Positions 34,815-46,424 of a stretch of 64,000 nt of DNA are shown here, one piece after another. The DNA is from Dicyema japonicum (taxonomy: Eukaryota > Dicyemida > Rhombozoa > Dicyemidae): contig RDEW01000008.1 in the NCBI GenBank assembly GCA_011109175.1, forward strand, positions 1,431,447 through 1,495,446. The letters run 5' to 3'. A program made the translations under genes and the position numbers. Position 1 is the first letter of the stretch. Every line of letters begins with the position of its first letter. The notes below the pieces were generated by a model. The model did not search any database, was not told where the DNA came from, and saw only the letters and a program-made list of their open reading frames with translations.

Positions 34815-35315
34815 GAACCATCAACAGAAGATGCACTGTGTACTACAAATTTTCTACTTAGACTATTTGAGAAGCCATCGAGCAGTTGGCCGAATAAAGA
34901 CATACAAAGAGAGTTAACAACGTTGGTGATTTAAATAATAAATTTATAAATTAATTAAATGACATTTAAATAAATTTTATTTGTACGTTTTGTGGTACAC
35001 AACTGTATTTTCAGCAATTTTGTCTTATGAAAAAAATTGTTGTAGCTTAGAACTGCGCAATACAGTACTTCTAATCAATATTTAGGATAATTCGAACGAA
35101 ATTAGTTTTTATTGTTTAATTTAGCACTTATACGTTCCTTTAATACAAAGGTATGCTTAATATTCATAGCATAATCATCGCCGCAGAACCGGATTGTTTT
35201 CTGGAACTCACACACAAGCAAAAATAAAAGAACGATAAGTCAATAACATTTTCAATGTTCTGAATGAATTAATGCCTTGGATTAATTAGCATGACTGTTC
35301 TTTACTTTTTAAAAA
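34815..35315. other. Gap upstream of SLC25A3
   Basis: Includes the probable 5' flank of SLC25A3. AT-rich, nothing recognised. Confidence 0.4.
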
Positions 35316-35319
35316 CAGT

Positions 35320-35575
35320 GTGAGTTCTGCCTAAGCTAAGTCGTCTGCTTGTGGGCCAGGGATTCCTGACGTCTCAACAGTAAAAGGGACAAATAAATTA
35401 TCTTCCGAAATACTTCTGTACTTCCTTCTTTTCTGATCCTCGGCTTGATTAGAAGCATGGCCTGGGTCCGAGACTGAAGCGGTCAAATTTTTCTGAAAAT
35501 ACGTATCAACACAAGTAGCGTCCCAAACCAGGTTCCAACCATGTGCGGTAATAGTAGCCTGGTAGTTAAAGTGTC
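35320..35575 (-). pseudogene. Family D nuclease-like domain copy
   Basis: The minus strand has an open run: NLVWDATCVDTYFQKNLTAS, DPGHASNQAEDQKRRKYRSI, LFVPFTVETSG, then a stop. It holds the WDAT and KxRKY blocks with the canonical spacing, so it is a useful second reference for the domain. RPDG and the C-terminus are missing. Confidence 0.7.
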
Positions 35576-35579
35576 ACTT

Positions 35580-36330
35580 CTCATACAATGCATTCGTTTC
35601 CACCTACTGACTAGTTGGTCGAAGATTTCTCTTTTTTTCTTTGTTCTTTTTTTCTACTCGACTAGTGTCTCTGATTCACTTTCGGGTGCCCAGTCAAGGA
35701 TGACCTGAAAAAAAGCTCTTTTACTCTCTCCCACTTTATTGGATCACAATTAAGAACTTTTATAAATCAAAAGTCTGGATTTTTATACCCCTCCCGCTGG
35801 TTCTGGATGGAATTGCGCGTGATATTCGAAAGTTTCTGCCTCAGAGACCATTGGAACTGGATGCACTTTGAGCACCTGACACTTTTTCCCTTGCTCAAAG
35901 GTTATGATTTCTGATGTCTCCAAAATCTCTCATCTTCACCAGAAGAGGGAATACAAGGGCTTTCATTCATCATCAAGCAATTAGTTCTATAGAGGTACGT
36001 CACTACCCCCAGTCCCTTTAAGTGAAGGAACTTGTTGGTTAGCATAAAAGCAATAGTCAAAAGCTGACGCTCTCAAAGACATTAGAGTTTGTTTTCAAGC
36101 TAGAATAGTGGGTTTTTCTATTAATGCTGAGGAAACTTTTTTTATATCGTTCTTTTCTACTCTACTGGTTTTCAATACTGTAATGAATGGACGTTTTCTT
36201 TCTATTCTGTTGGTTTTGGATGAACATGCATGACATTGGAAGGACTGTATATTTATGTAACCATGGGAACTGGTAACTCTTGACTTTTTTGTGTCCATTG
36301 TAGAGTCATCAAGAAGTGATCTCAAGGATT
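35580..36330. other. Gap with unassigned minus frames
   Basis: The minus frame 36325-36095 (76 codons, MDTKKSRVTSSHGYINIQSF...) and a run near 35880-35780 ending YHAQFHPEPAGG could be exons of an unrecognised gene, but no splice chain links them. Nothing secure. Confidence 0.3.
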
Positions 36331-36334
36331 TTAG

Positions 36335-36745
36335 TTATGTGAACCATCCCGTTTCTGAGCGAGTTCATTTATTAACAGAAAACTATTAGAAAGTGTGATA
36401 GCGTCTGAGGCACTGGTCCGCCCTATTGACCGTGCTACCTCGATTTTGGAGACCAAGGATTGGATTTCAACTTTTCTCTCCTCTAGTTGCACTTGGATGG
36501 ACTCTAATTGTGAAGGAGATTCTACCGTTGCAAGCCTTAAAAAATCTATTCAGTCGTTTGAGAATGGAAATCTTTTTTTCCTTTTCAAGAGTCCCTTATC
36601 ATGGAAACAAAAAGTTTTCTCTTCAGAATGCTGGTGCTGCCGAGCTAATTGATGAAAATGTCCTGTCAGCCGCTAGAACATTGTTTTCAATCGATGTTGT
36701 CTTTCCGGTCACTCCTCGTTGTTGTTTAGTTGGATTAAAGTAACC
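36335..36745 (-). CDS. Possible coiled-coil protein exons
   Basis: The minus strand holds two coding-like runs: TSIENNVLAADRTFSSISSA (about 36695-36630), and ESPSQLESIQVQLEERKVEI then SLVSKIEVARSIGRTSASDA (about 36530-36400), the latter with heptad-like Leu/Ile/Val spacing. A possible 29-nt intron (36394-36366) leads to KRDGSHN and a stop. The join between the two runs is not resolved. The plus frames 36395-36743 are probably shadows. No family recognised. Confidence 0.4.
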
Positions 36746-36934
36746 TGTTTGGGTGTCACCTTTCTTGTACCATAAATTGTTACTTGGAAATTTTCCAATG
36801 AATTCTTTATAGTTTTGATAATTTTTATTTTTAAACAGCGTTACTTTTTCGGGATTGTTTTTTCAGTAATTTAACTCATTAATAAAAAATAACACTTTTC
36901 TGAAAATGGCATCTTATGGCAAAAATTGCCATAA

Positions 36935-37320
36935 TCATAACTAATTAATCCAATGGAAAACGTTTTTTGTGCCGACCAAATCCATCTACCAATAGACATT
37001 ACAGGCTTCCACTTCCGAAAATAGGTGGATAAATAAATCCACTCCTATCCATTTTCATCACACGTCCTACCGTCGCGGACGTCACTCTATTCTTATGCGG
37101 AAGAATTTTCATAATCGTAATCTTCACCAGTTGATTCTGCCAGGGAGGATATAGGATGATCCTTTTCAAAAACTGTGTTGTGCCAGAAGGACTGTCACCT
37201 CAAAGGTGGGATTGGTTAACGAGAACTGACCCCAACTGAAAAGTCAATGTTTCTGATTCGAACCCACGACAGTCAGATCCGATGTCTATAGACATATAAC
37301 TCAGTTTTCAAGCTAATCAG
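36935..37320 (-). repeat. SINE family 2, full copy
   Basis: About 380 bp shared with 52555-52925 and, without its head, 46085-46310. On the minus strand the head has a tRNA-like B box, GGGTTCGAATC (about 37258), with an A-box-like sequence 30-40 bp upstream, so it is likely a tRNA-derived retroposon. It ends with the shared phrase CATAACTAATTAATCCA (plus strand, about 36938-36954). Confidence 0.7.
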
Positions 37321-37334
37321 ACCTGCATATGCCG

Positions 37335-37735
37335 TAATTAGACGTTATTAACTCTTGACCTCTTTCCGGCAAATGTGGAATTATTAAGTAAATAAATTGG
37401 TATGTTTTTTATTTAAAACGCCGGCATTCTATCGTCTTTAATTGAAATATGACAATTTTACGATTTCCATTTCGATAACTATACACAACCCCCTCAGGGA
37501 TTTCTTCGCCATAAAACCAGAAGTAAATATTCGCAATCTCTCCATTAATGAAATAATGAAATTACACGATTGAACAGAAAATTCAAAATATTACATGAAG
37601 TAACTTTTGCGATTTAAGTGGACGCCTTGTAACGACATGTTATGTTAAGAAAGCAATAAAAAGTTGAAAGTTTAAATAAAAAAAACTATATGATTATGAA
37701 ATATAACAAATAGTTAACATTTTTTGTTTTAATAA
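37335..37735. other. AT-rich gap
   Basis: No open frame or repeat recognised. Confidence 0.4.
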
Positions 37736-37740
37736 TATGA

Positions 37741-37865
37741 GAGAAGACGGGTGCATTTCTCTCCAGTATCGGAAGAGGGCTTGTCTGAGCGAAGGACTTT
37801 GGTTGAGGCAGAGAATCGAAATGGCGGTGATCAATAGGAACGGTTTCGCAATCCTGTCCTCTTAA
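37741..37865 (+). pseudogene. Family D C-terminal fragment
   Basis: Plus strand: EGLWLRQRIEMAVI then NRNGFAIL, matching EGLWVRQRFEIAVIR at 31.3 kb. About 120 bp, followed by an A-rich/T-rich tail: a 5'-truncated 3' end. Confidence 0.6.
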
Positions 37866-37869
37866 CTAA

Positions 37870-38760
37870 AAATTTTTACTTGTTTTCTTTTTCAAAAAAA
37901 ATTAATGTTTTTTTTAAATTAAAAATTTTTAAGTGTATAATTTTTAAGTGCTATATTTTAAATTTTAACTACCATAAAAAATTGCCCAAGTTACTATAAA
38001 AATTGCCAAAAAGGACGCAAATATTTAGCTCTAATTTGCTTGGCCCATTCACGTCTAAGTTTATCAGGTTAATCGGACGACTTACAGTACTGTGGAAAGG
38101 AGAGCCTAGAAAAACACCATGACTCTTCCAGAACATTGATGCGATCATGGGGGTAACTCCCATTGCATGTTCAAAGTCTGCAGTCAGTAATGAAAACCTC
38201 GCCATAATAACTGACTCCAGAGGAGTTCCCGTTGAACGCCCTTCCTTCAAGTCTGAGCATACTAATACTGCTGAGGAAAGCCGGGATCACCTGAATTTTT
38301 TCACTCTGGCTATGGGATTAAGGTCCCCGAGGATGAATTTATTTCTACTTTAAGCAAACTTGTGGAACATGTGATTATTATGAGAACACTACATTGGATG
38401 AGGGTAGAGGAGAGGTGACTGATTTGTATGAGGAAAGGGGGAATCAAAAATCACTCCATCCCTACTCCACAGGAATTCCAACAGCTGCATAGATGGAGGT
38501 GATGTTCGGTAAGGAAGGGTGGATATACTTTAATTTGATGTTAATTAGCTCTTAACCTATTTCTGTCTTATCCGAGGGTTTTTAAATAAATCATGTTCCC
38601 ACCGTCTTCAAACATAGAAAAATCTCTCCACGTAAAAAAGAGCTAAATAAAGCGATACTAATTTCCAATGAAGGCTACATATTACTGATTTAAAAAAAGC
38701 ACAATCGTAATTTATAGAAAAAAACAAAAATATGTTTGTTTTATCATGATAATAAAATTA
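37870..38760. other. Gap without recognised gene
   Basis: Short overlapping frames at 37969-38353 on both strands show no domain. AT-rich. Confidence 0.4.
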
Positions 38761-38764
38761 GGGA

Positions 38765-39450
38765 TGAGATAACTCCAACTTACGTCATTGATTACGGCGT
38801 CATTGATTTTACTGGTACTTTAAGACAATCATTTAGATGACTGGAGACCAATTTTAGTAAGTAGAGAAGCCACCACAGCATTAGTTAATTGTAAGGTAAT
38901 TCCTTACTCGTTAGATATCACATTAAATAGGACTTGGGATATTCAAACAGAACCATTTTTTAAAGCCACAACAAATTTGTATTCATTTATTTAAATTTAG
39001 TCCTAAAGTTAATTATTTTACAAAACAGTCCACAAAACCCCCACCTTTACGCCATTTGATACAAATCATTGGAATAATAGGTATTTATGGGAGAGTAAAG
39101 TGTAAGGGATTCTAGTTTTAGTTTTAACCCCCATTGTATTGGGTTTCCGTAAAAGTACAATACATCCATCGTCGTATATTGAATCTAAAGAATTTGGTCT
39201 TAAAGGGGAACTCAAAATGACAAACTCTTTATCAAATGGATGGATTCAATGTCGTGGACCTGGGAAAGACTTTCCGTTTTATTATGGATCTTACGGAGAG
39301 GATATTGGGATGTTTGGGGACGGATTTTATATTCTAAAAATTGAAGAAGATGGGGAAATTGATTATAATTTATATTTGATTTATCGAGGACATGAACATG
39401 TGGACGAATATGTTATATTCAATCCTTCTGATTCGTTTCATATATCTTAA
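38765..39450 (+). CDS. Unrecognised single-pass membrane protein gene (5' end open)
   Basis: Four exons join in frame through introns 38815-38836 (22 nt), 38979-39000 (22 nt) and 39081-39106 (26 nt). The product reads EITPTYVIDYGVIDFTDDWR, ATTALVNCKVIPYSLDITLN, RTWDIQTEPFFKATTNF, then a strong membrane segment (LIQIIGIIGILVLVLTPIVL), then FRKSTIHPSSYIESKEFG and a Gly/Asp/Tyr-rich tail ending NPSDSFHIS. The splice pattern makes it a real gene. The first exon and start codon were not found. I do not recognise the family; a small organelle or secretory membrane protein is possible. Confidence 0.65.
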
Positions 39451-39530
39451 ATTGTTTTTTAATATAAAAATAATTTTGAATTTTAAAATAGTTTAAAAAA
39501 TTATTAACGTAAAAAAAAAGTTTTAAACTA

Positions 39531-39890
39531 ATGATATTCGAGTGGATTTCCCTCGCAGTTCCTGGGGGAGTAGTTACGCAATTGGGCTTCTCTAACACTA
39601 TTTTTTGTTTTTAAAACCAAAATGTTTTGAATTTAAAACACAAAGATATTCCAGTTGGTCCATCATTCTGGGAGTTGCTTAAGAATTGGGTTTTCCCGGA
39701 CGATGTTTTGATGACAGTTTTTTTCAAAGACAGTGGGTTACACCAATTTTGGGGCACACATTCTGTTTTGTTCTCCATATTGGAAGGACATTATATTGGG
39801 GGAAATGATAATTGGGGATAAAATCTAAATTAATTAAAGGATTATGGTTTTACTCCCAGTTTGACTATGAGGGGACACGATTTGAGTACT
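39531..39890 (+). CDS. Unrecognised small gene
   Basis: ATG 39531 opens MIFEWISLAVPGGVVTQLGF. A 39-nt intron (39607-39645) would join it to YIPVGPSFWELLKNWVFPDD, VLMTVFFKDSGLHQFWGTHS and ILEGHYIGGNDNWG, stop at 39819. If a 23-nt segment (39817-39839, GA...AG rather than GT...AG) were spliced out, the frame would go on with LWFYSQFDYEGTRFEY and stop. It is aromatic-rich, possibly with one membrane helix. It lies 80 bp after the 39450 stop on the same strand. Function unknown. Confidence 0.4.
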
Positions 39891-39899
39891 GAATGGTAT

Positions 39900-40245
39900 A
39901 TGAATTACCTTAATGGAACACTAATATAGTCCGACCTAGGTCTGGGGGAATTTCGGTTTTGAAGAAAAATAACGTTAAAGCAGGCAAGGTTATCTTACAG
40001 ATTAGGGTAGTTTGTGGGGGAATTAAAGAAAGGAGTGGTACCTATCTCATTCAAATTGAAAGTTCTAGTGGCTTGAACTCTCCCCCTTCCGACCTACTAG
40101 TATATCTCCGTCATTGAAACTATCACCGGTTTTCAGAAAAATGAATTTTATGTGTGCCAAATTTTAAAAAAAATAAACCCTTCTGAAAATAAGCCCATGC
40201 CGAAAAAGCAATGCCAAAAAATAATCAGCAATGTCTTTTTCTTCG
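39900..40245. other. Gap
   Basis: No open frame of note and no recognised repeat. Confidence 0.4.
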
Positions 40246-40249
40246 ATAG

Positions 40250-40680
40250 GCCTATTATCTTGTTGGCCTACATGTGTTATTAATCTACTTGTCAGGTGAT
40301 GTTATTAATAAATTGAAAATCCATTTATCAGAACATTTAAACTCAACAATGTTTAAATTTCCTTTCAATGGGCATACGATTTCTCTTAAACGTAGCTTAC
40401 AGTTGTTAGTGAATAAGTCCTTCAGATTTTATCCATTCAAACAGTTTTGTTCAATTTCAGTAAAAAACGCCTTGAATGGTTTTGTTTTGATGAATTTTAC
40501 AAGTTTCTATTATTTTTTGCCAGCTTCTTAGACACCTACGGTCTATACCAAGTTGTCTAGATGCTTTTGCACTGCTTCCACTGCACTTTCACAATTTTTT
40601 AACGCGGAAAGTTTTTCTTTGATTGTATAAGACTTCCTTCTTTGCCATTCAACAGTTTGTAACTTAGAGGTTTGTTCTAT
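40250..40680 (-). pseudogene. Pogo/Tigger-like DNA-binding N-terminus relic
   Basis: Minus strand: RRKSYTIKEKLSALKNCES, then in the next frame ASRQLGIDRRCLRSWQKII, the helix-turn-helix pair of pogo/CENP-B-type transposases, then LFEWIKSEGLIH and FKCSDKWIFN from the second helix-turn-helix region. The DDE part is absent. Frame changes throughout. The 85-codon plus frame here is a shadow. Confidence 0.6.
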
Positions 40681-40684
40681 TATT

Positions 40685-40770
40685 ATTTATTTATTAACCC
40701 CGGAGACACCGAGAAAGAAGTTAAAGTAAACAACTAATTAAGTGTATCCAGTTTCCACTTCTACAGAAAC
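40685..40770 (-). repeat. Jockey-like LINE 3' tail
   Basis: AACCCCGGAGACACCGAGAA to AACTAATTAAGTG matches the 3' untranslated end at 62245-62300. It is preceded (plus view) by ATTATTTATTTATT, i.e. the simple-repeat tail of a minus-strand insertion. Confidence 0.6.
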
Positions 40771-40859
40771 AGAGTCCATCCGGAATCAGCATAAAGGGTG
40801 AGACGTCCATTACATGCAGTTGTGGAAACCCCTCCAGTGGAGTGGAGAATAGCAAATGA

Positions 40860-40970
40860 TCCTTTTTCATGCCGGCCTGGCACTGGGCGTCACCTAGACA
40901 GGTGGATCACATGACGCCACTCTATTAGGAAGAGAGAGGAGGAACAGAAAGCAAGCAGAAAACTTAAACC
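40860..40970. repeat. Dispersed repeat, inverted copy at ~61975-62095
   Basis: GTGGATCACATGACGCCACT here is the reverse complement of AGTGGCGTCATGTGATCCAC at about 62065-62084, and flanking GGCG/CGCC-rich bases also pair. Nature of the repeat unknown. Confidence 0.6.
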
Positions 40971-41300
40971 AATTAACCACGCGGCGATCACTACGTTGTT
41001 CTATTGATATGTTCATGTCAAAGATAATGTGCGTATTTGAAATAAATAAATTAAATATCTTAATAATTACTTAATCAAATTAATTTATAAAATTTAATTC
41101 AAAAAAATCTTGCCAAATTTTATCGAAAAAGCGGAAATCCCGGTACTATATATTGTTTTAACGTCCAGTCGCAGAAGCCGGGTACTCTATAAATCTCCCA
41201 GTGGCGGAAACCCAAACAAGAGAAAATTTTTTCAAAAGGAATAGACAGTCCGGGGTAATTTTATGATCAGAATAATTAATTATCGATTTATATATATAAT

Positions 41301-41700
41301 TAACACCAAAGTAAAGTGGTCATTCCTGATCTCCATAGAAAGGAAACGGGTTTCGGAGTCCCATAAAAGGAAAAAGGGATTTTTTTATGAATAAGAAATT
41401 ATTTTTATAAGACCAAAAGTGAAGCGTTTATGAACTTTTTTTTCAGGCTCAAGGGTTAGGATTGTGGAATTATGTTTTACAAATTATTCCCAATACAAAC
41501 CTTGATTAATTATCGACTTATATATAATTAACACGGGATTAAAGTGGCTAATTGGCTGGAGAGTCAATTGGCGGTGCTGCCTTCATGCCTGATCTCCATA
41601 AAAAGGAAACGGGTTTCGGGGTCCCATAAAAAGGAAAAAGGGATATTTTTATAAATAAGAAATTATTTTTATAAGACCGAAAGTGATGCGTTTATCACGT
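41301..41700. repeat. Imperfect ~110-bp direct repeat
   Basis: CCTGATCTCCATAGAAAGGA with its following sequence (41325-41430) recurs at 41589-41696 with a few changes (GGTTTCGGAGTCCC against GGTTTCGGGGTCCC). The spacing is about 265 bp. No coding content. Confidence 0.75.
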
Positions 41701-41704
41701 GTTA

Positions 41705-43120
41705 AAAAACCACAGTCAATCCATAATTACACAGCTTGTCGCTGTCTCTAGAAACTCAAAAGCATAGGATTCCAACAGTCCAATCTGAACAAACACTCCA
41801 TTAACCACGGTTCAACCTCAATGCATTTTGATAAATTTTCAGTCATCTCTATTTCGAAGCAAACTGCGATAATCACATCTCTCTTCTTATCGTTCTATTT
41901 TCCTCTCATAAGTTGTTTCGAAAATTGCGGAACGAGTAATTTTGTTGATATTATTTTAATTTTTTACGTTATTAGGATTTCTCCAAGAACATTTTAATAA
42001 TATTTGTTTTTTGTTGAATCTGAATCTCCCTAGCCCTCTCAGTTCAAGTCGTCTTTAATCCTCTTTGAGTGTCAGTTCAACTTTGAAGTAATTTGTTAGA
42101 TACTACTCTGTCGTCAAAACCCAAAAACACTTGGCATGGTTTTCGATTCATTTTCAAACCACGTCTCATGCGTATGCCAAAAGTCACAGAAACTCAGCTT
42201 TCTGCAGGCCGTCGCACTAAGTCTTGACTCTAGGCGTCGCACTAGTCTTGATCACCATAGGAAAGATATCCAAACAGTCGCAGACAGTTATTCATAGAAA
42301 TGTTGAATTACAGCGTACATGCTAGGATTCTTGTATATCAACAACCAATCTCGAAAAAATAGATTCAAAACTCAGTCTAAGAACAATTACCGGCTGCAGT
42401 GAGAGACAAAACTCTCGAATTAGTGATCATTTACTCATACTTGGCCTAAAATTCCTCTATAAACGCAAAACTCTGAACCATATCCTTTGACTCTTACGGA
42501 CATTAGGAAAATCATAAAAACCCTCAGAGACAGAATACCTGTTTTCAGATCTTTTCTGAAAATAGAGCCTACATATTAGCGCCTTAAATGATCCATGGCT
42601 AGATTTCTACAATCAAAAGCAGCAGCTACTCGGTCGTCTACCACCGGATATTTATGGAAACGAAACTTGCTTACTCCAGGAAGTTTGAGTCCGATAGCAC
42701 GTTTTCGCTCTAATCACCATATCAAGAATATATGAACAAAATAAGAAAAGCCGATTAATCTCTGCACCTTTTCTGCTTCTCTGACGACCACAAAACGACC
42801 CTCTTCTCCTACACTAACCTGTCTTAAATTTCTTCGCAACGTCGAATCTATCAGACTAATCTCTTGGAGCGTACGTTTTAGCAGTTACTTTCCAGCTAAC
42901 CATCGGTTTTCTTTGCTTAAAACCAGAGGTAAATAAATAAGTACAGTGTCCTGAACTCGGGCAAGATCTATTCCTAGAATAGTTTTAGCAATTGGAACTC
43001 TTTACTGAGTAGTGCAATGCTATCTATGCCACCAAACTATATCAACTATGAACCTTTCGGTTCTACAACACTTTTACTTTGAGTTGGAAATTTATTCACT
43101 GGCTCTTGGATCCAATTAAG
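41705..43120. other. Gap without recognised gene
   Basis: Less AT-rich than its surroundings at 42100-42900, with no open frame over 60 codons. Possibly old element DNA. Confidence 0.4.
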
Positions 43121-43129
43121 AGCAATTAA

Positions 43130-43335
43130 GGCGATCGAGTGGCGCAGTGTAACGGGTGCTTGGCAAGAGGTCTGTAGGTCCCTAGTTTGAATTCCGATGT
43201 TGCACATTCGGTTGAAGGTACCACGCATATACGATGCTTTGGTTTGATGGGTGACGTCGTAATCAGTGAACATTTCAGTACGAAACTGGATCGTCTATAT
43301 AGGACATACACCCAACAAAAAGAAAAAAAAGAAGT
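43130..43335 (+). repeat. tRNA-derived SINE family 1, copy 1
   Basis: Head with A-box-like GAGTGGCGCAGTGTAACGG and B-box-like CTAGTTTGAATTCC, then GGTTGAAGGTACCACGCATA, AACATTTCAGTACGAAACTG and the end GGACATACACCCAA plus an A-rich tail. The second copy is at 48355-48560. Short frames across it are meaningless. Confidence 0.75.
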
Positions 43336-43697
43336 GAAGAGTATTCCTTGGTTCCCCTCATCGATTAGTTATAATAACTGTTCTTTACTTAAATAAAGTG
43401 TTTCTGAGCGGAGCCATAACTAATATGGGTCTGTATATTTCTGAGTCGATATAAGTAATTTTTTCTAATTTCTGCACAGTCATTATTGAATATCACTTCA
43501 TCCTGGTGCCCTTTCCACGCATAAACCGTTCAAACCGCCTTTGTAATCCAACTTAGGCATTTAATCATCTGCGATAGATAAGAATAAGGAAAACTCCAAG
43601 GACGTTACGATCATAGAAAGTGTTTAATAAAAAATTTCAAGTTCTAAAATTTTAGAGACACAGCTGCTGTATGAAGCATATAAATTTACGGTAGAGC

Positions 43698-45310
43698 AGC
43701 GCTTCCCGATTCGTTTTGAGTTCGCATCCCCAAAATTAAAAAAACCAACCTCGGACCCCGATTTTAAATCTAACAGAATTCGAATTTTATTGCAAAAAAT
43801 TAGTTTGGTACCTTAAGATTTTCCTGCCTTTTATTTTAATTAATTCTTCGAAATGTGATTTTTTGTTGAACTTGCAGTGCTTTTTTGCAGGGTCGGCCAA
43901 CTTGCGAATCGCACCAAAAAACCTCCAAAGAATTTGAGTCGTACGACATTTCAGTGATATACATATTTGCATTTCAATCAAATTGTCTTTATCCTCATCT
44001 CTATCGCCCATCTTCTCTATTTTGAAAGCAACTGGGTTAACAATCCAGGTATCAGAATCTTTAATATTTCCAATTGAAAAATATCCATCAAATGAAAGTT
44101 TTAAGCCTTCAGATGATTTTTGATTTCTGCTTTAATAATTTCATCAAAATTTGAGTTGGATTCAGTAGCCATTTCATCCGGTGTTGGAAAATTGGCAAAA
44201 TTATTGACTTATACGTCGAGTCCACAACAACAGTTTATTCCAAGGCATGTAGACTGTCAGAAGCATTAATAATGCTCATCCCTTTCCCTTGAACTGAAAT
44301 ACTTAACTGGTTAAGATGATTGAAAATGTTAGACAAATATGCCAACAAAACATAATTTGGAGATTTGAAACAATTAAGTAGTTCAGAGTTTTTTTCAAAT
44401 AAAATTGTTCGATTTCAAGTCTAAGAATAAAAAATCTTGTCAAAACACGACCTCTTGACAGCCTCTTGATATAAAAAATCAGTGGCTTCTGCATCATAAT
44501 CAATACATAATGCTTTGAACAGTCTATGATTCAATGACCTTCCTCGAATGAAATTCACGATTATAACACACGAATTTAAGACATCTTTTAACTTAATCGG
44601 CAAAGACTTCGATGTGAGTGCTTGCCAATGAAAGATAGTGAGCAACTGTTACATCTGAAACATGCTTTCTCAAAGGGCTGCAAACTCGACCTATTTCCCA
44701 GCATAACTGGAGCACCTTCAGTGAAAATTGACCCGATAATTTCTAATGGAAAATCATGTTCATCAGAAAAGTCTCAATTATATGGAAATTTTTTTTGCAG
44801 AGGTTTCCGTTTCGAGAGGTTTGCAAAAAAGAAACTCTTCTGCAATTAAATTTTTTACATAACGAACAAAGCCAACATGGGTAGATTCATCCAACTGAAT
44901 TGAAATCTTGATGCAAGAATTCTCTATTTCCGTGCTGCAGTTTTCGAGAGGCGTCTGGGCACATAACTGTTTTCACCATTTCCAATTCACATGGCTTAAT
45001 AAGAGTCTCTGCAATAATATGTGGCTTCTTTCGCATCTTCAAATGCTAATTTGAATGACGGCAAAAGTAATAGTTTGTCAATTCAGGTAAATCCAAGCTT
45101 CGGAAGGTTACTTGGATATCGTATCGTGACCTTTTAGCCTTCAAACATTCAAGCTTATTCCTGGACGTATTGATGGTTTCGAATTTGAATTAGAAAAAAA
45201 TTGCATCACAAAACACGCACTGGGGTCTATCGACTCCATCAATAATTATCTTCGTAAAGCCATATTGAACATAGTCTTTTTTCATTTTTGAATTTTAATA
45301 CAGATTGACA
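43698..45310 (-). pseudogene. hAT transposon relic, ZBED5-like
   Basis: Minus strand, from 45310: YGFTKIIIDGVDRPQCVFC (BED-finger start), later FHWQALTSKSLPIKLKDVLN, VNFIRGRSLNHRLFKALC, then RGRVLTRFFILRLEIEQFY, the core of a ZBED5-type hAT transposase. Stops and frame changes are frequent. The right end at 43698 reads CAGCGCTTCCCGATTCG, a hAT-like terminus; the other terminus was not identified. Confidence 0.7.
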
Positions 45311-45344
45311 TAGATAACCAAGAGTTTTTTCTAGTTTACTCTAC

Positions 45345-45420
45345 CGGGTAGAGAATCATCCAGATTTCCCATTAGGCTAATGAAAAGAGAATCATCCAGA
45401 TTTCCCATTAGGCTAAATGA
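45345..45420. repeat. 36-bp tandem duplication
   Basis: AGAGAATCATCCAGATTTCC with CATTAGGCTAA occurs twice in a row just outside the hAT relic. Confidence 0.75.
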
Positions 45421-45424
45421 GTAA

Positions 45425-46060
45425 TTGTGTTATTCTTATCCTCCAATAGACGCAGCTGTTGTATAGAGAATGTACATTACTCGATCATTGATTCTCCAGA
45501 AGTGGTTTAATCCAGAAAGTAAATTCTTATGCACTGTGTCGTAGTCAGAAGGTAATCGAATTAGTCTGTTAATCAAATGAGATTCATTTAATCATTCTCT
45601 TAATTTTGTTAATCACATATAAAAGTTCAATATTTAGCCATGTTTTCTCATTAATAGTCATTTAGTACTCTGGTATTGTAGATTTGAATGAAAATCCCAC
45701 TAGAACTGTCAAGTGTCTAATTAACACAACGTCATAATCTCAACCATTCTGACATAATTTTTGTTTTTATGGAATATAGAAAGTTCAATAATATAACTAA
45801 TTTTTCCTCGTTTCTTCTCAAGATAAATTTTTACAAGTTTCCTCAAACTTTGTGCCAGGTGAGATTCGAACCTTCTTTGTATTTGACGCTTCGTTGTTCC
45901 AAACTTATCATAGCCACTGTCTTCTGATTCCATCATTTTGATTATTTACAAAAGAAATGAAACCAAGTTACATCCATCTAGAAGAGATGAAGATATTTCG
46001 TGGATAAAGGTACTTCACCACCTTAACGATCCTACCGACTATTTATTTATTTTTAGCCTT
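45425..46060. other. Gap
   Basis: Minus frame 45721-45936 (71 codons) has no domain. Nothing else seen. Confidence 0.4.
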
Positions 46061-46084
46061 AAAATCTTTAAGACCTAATTAAAT

Positions 46085-46320
46085 TCAAGATAGAACGCGT
46101 GCTTGTACCTACCAAATCAATCCTCCAATAGTCAATTACAGTCTTCCGCTTCAGAAGAGAGGTGAAGAAGTAGTTATGTCCTCTTTCATTTTCATCACTC
46201 GTCTTACTTTCGTATCAATTTATTCTTAGGCGGAAGAGTTTTCATAATGATAATCTGCTACAGTGGAGTTGGTCAGGGGACGATAGGAAGATCCCTTTCG
46301 ACAACTGATCAACTAAATGC
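46085..46320 (-). repeat. SINE family 2, head-less copy
   Basis: Matches the 3' two thirds of 36935-37320 (ACCAAATCAATCCTCCAATA, GGCGGAAGAGTTTTCATAAT), lacking the tRNA-like head. Consistent with a 5'-truncated retroposon. It ends about 100 bp before the start codon of the intermediate-filament gene. Confidence 0.65.
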
Positions 46321-46424
46321 TTGGCTAGCTGGTTTTTTATTATTATTATTATTAATAAATCTGTATTTAAAGAATTTAGGTCATCAAATGCAAGCAGACG
46401 ATAATTCAAACAATATATAAGTAA

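Noticed and set aside
36395-36743. Plus frames of 85 and 105 codons
   Set aside because: The minus strand shows coiled-coil-like coding with a tiny-intron exit; the plus frames look like shadows.
43046-43396. Several 60-75 codon frames on both strands
   Set aside because: They lie over the tRNA-derived SINE; the repeat explains the sequence and the frames are not shared with the second copy.
45300-45352. GGGTAGAG near 45350 as target duplication partner of CGGTAGAG before 43698
   Set aside because: Seven of eight bases match, but no hAT terminus adjoins the right-hand copy, so the boundary cannot be supported.
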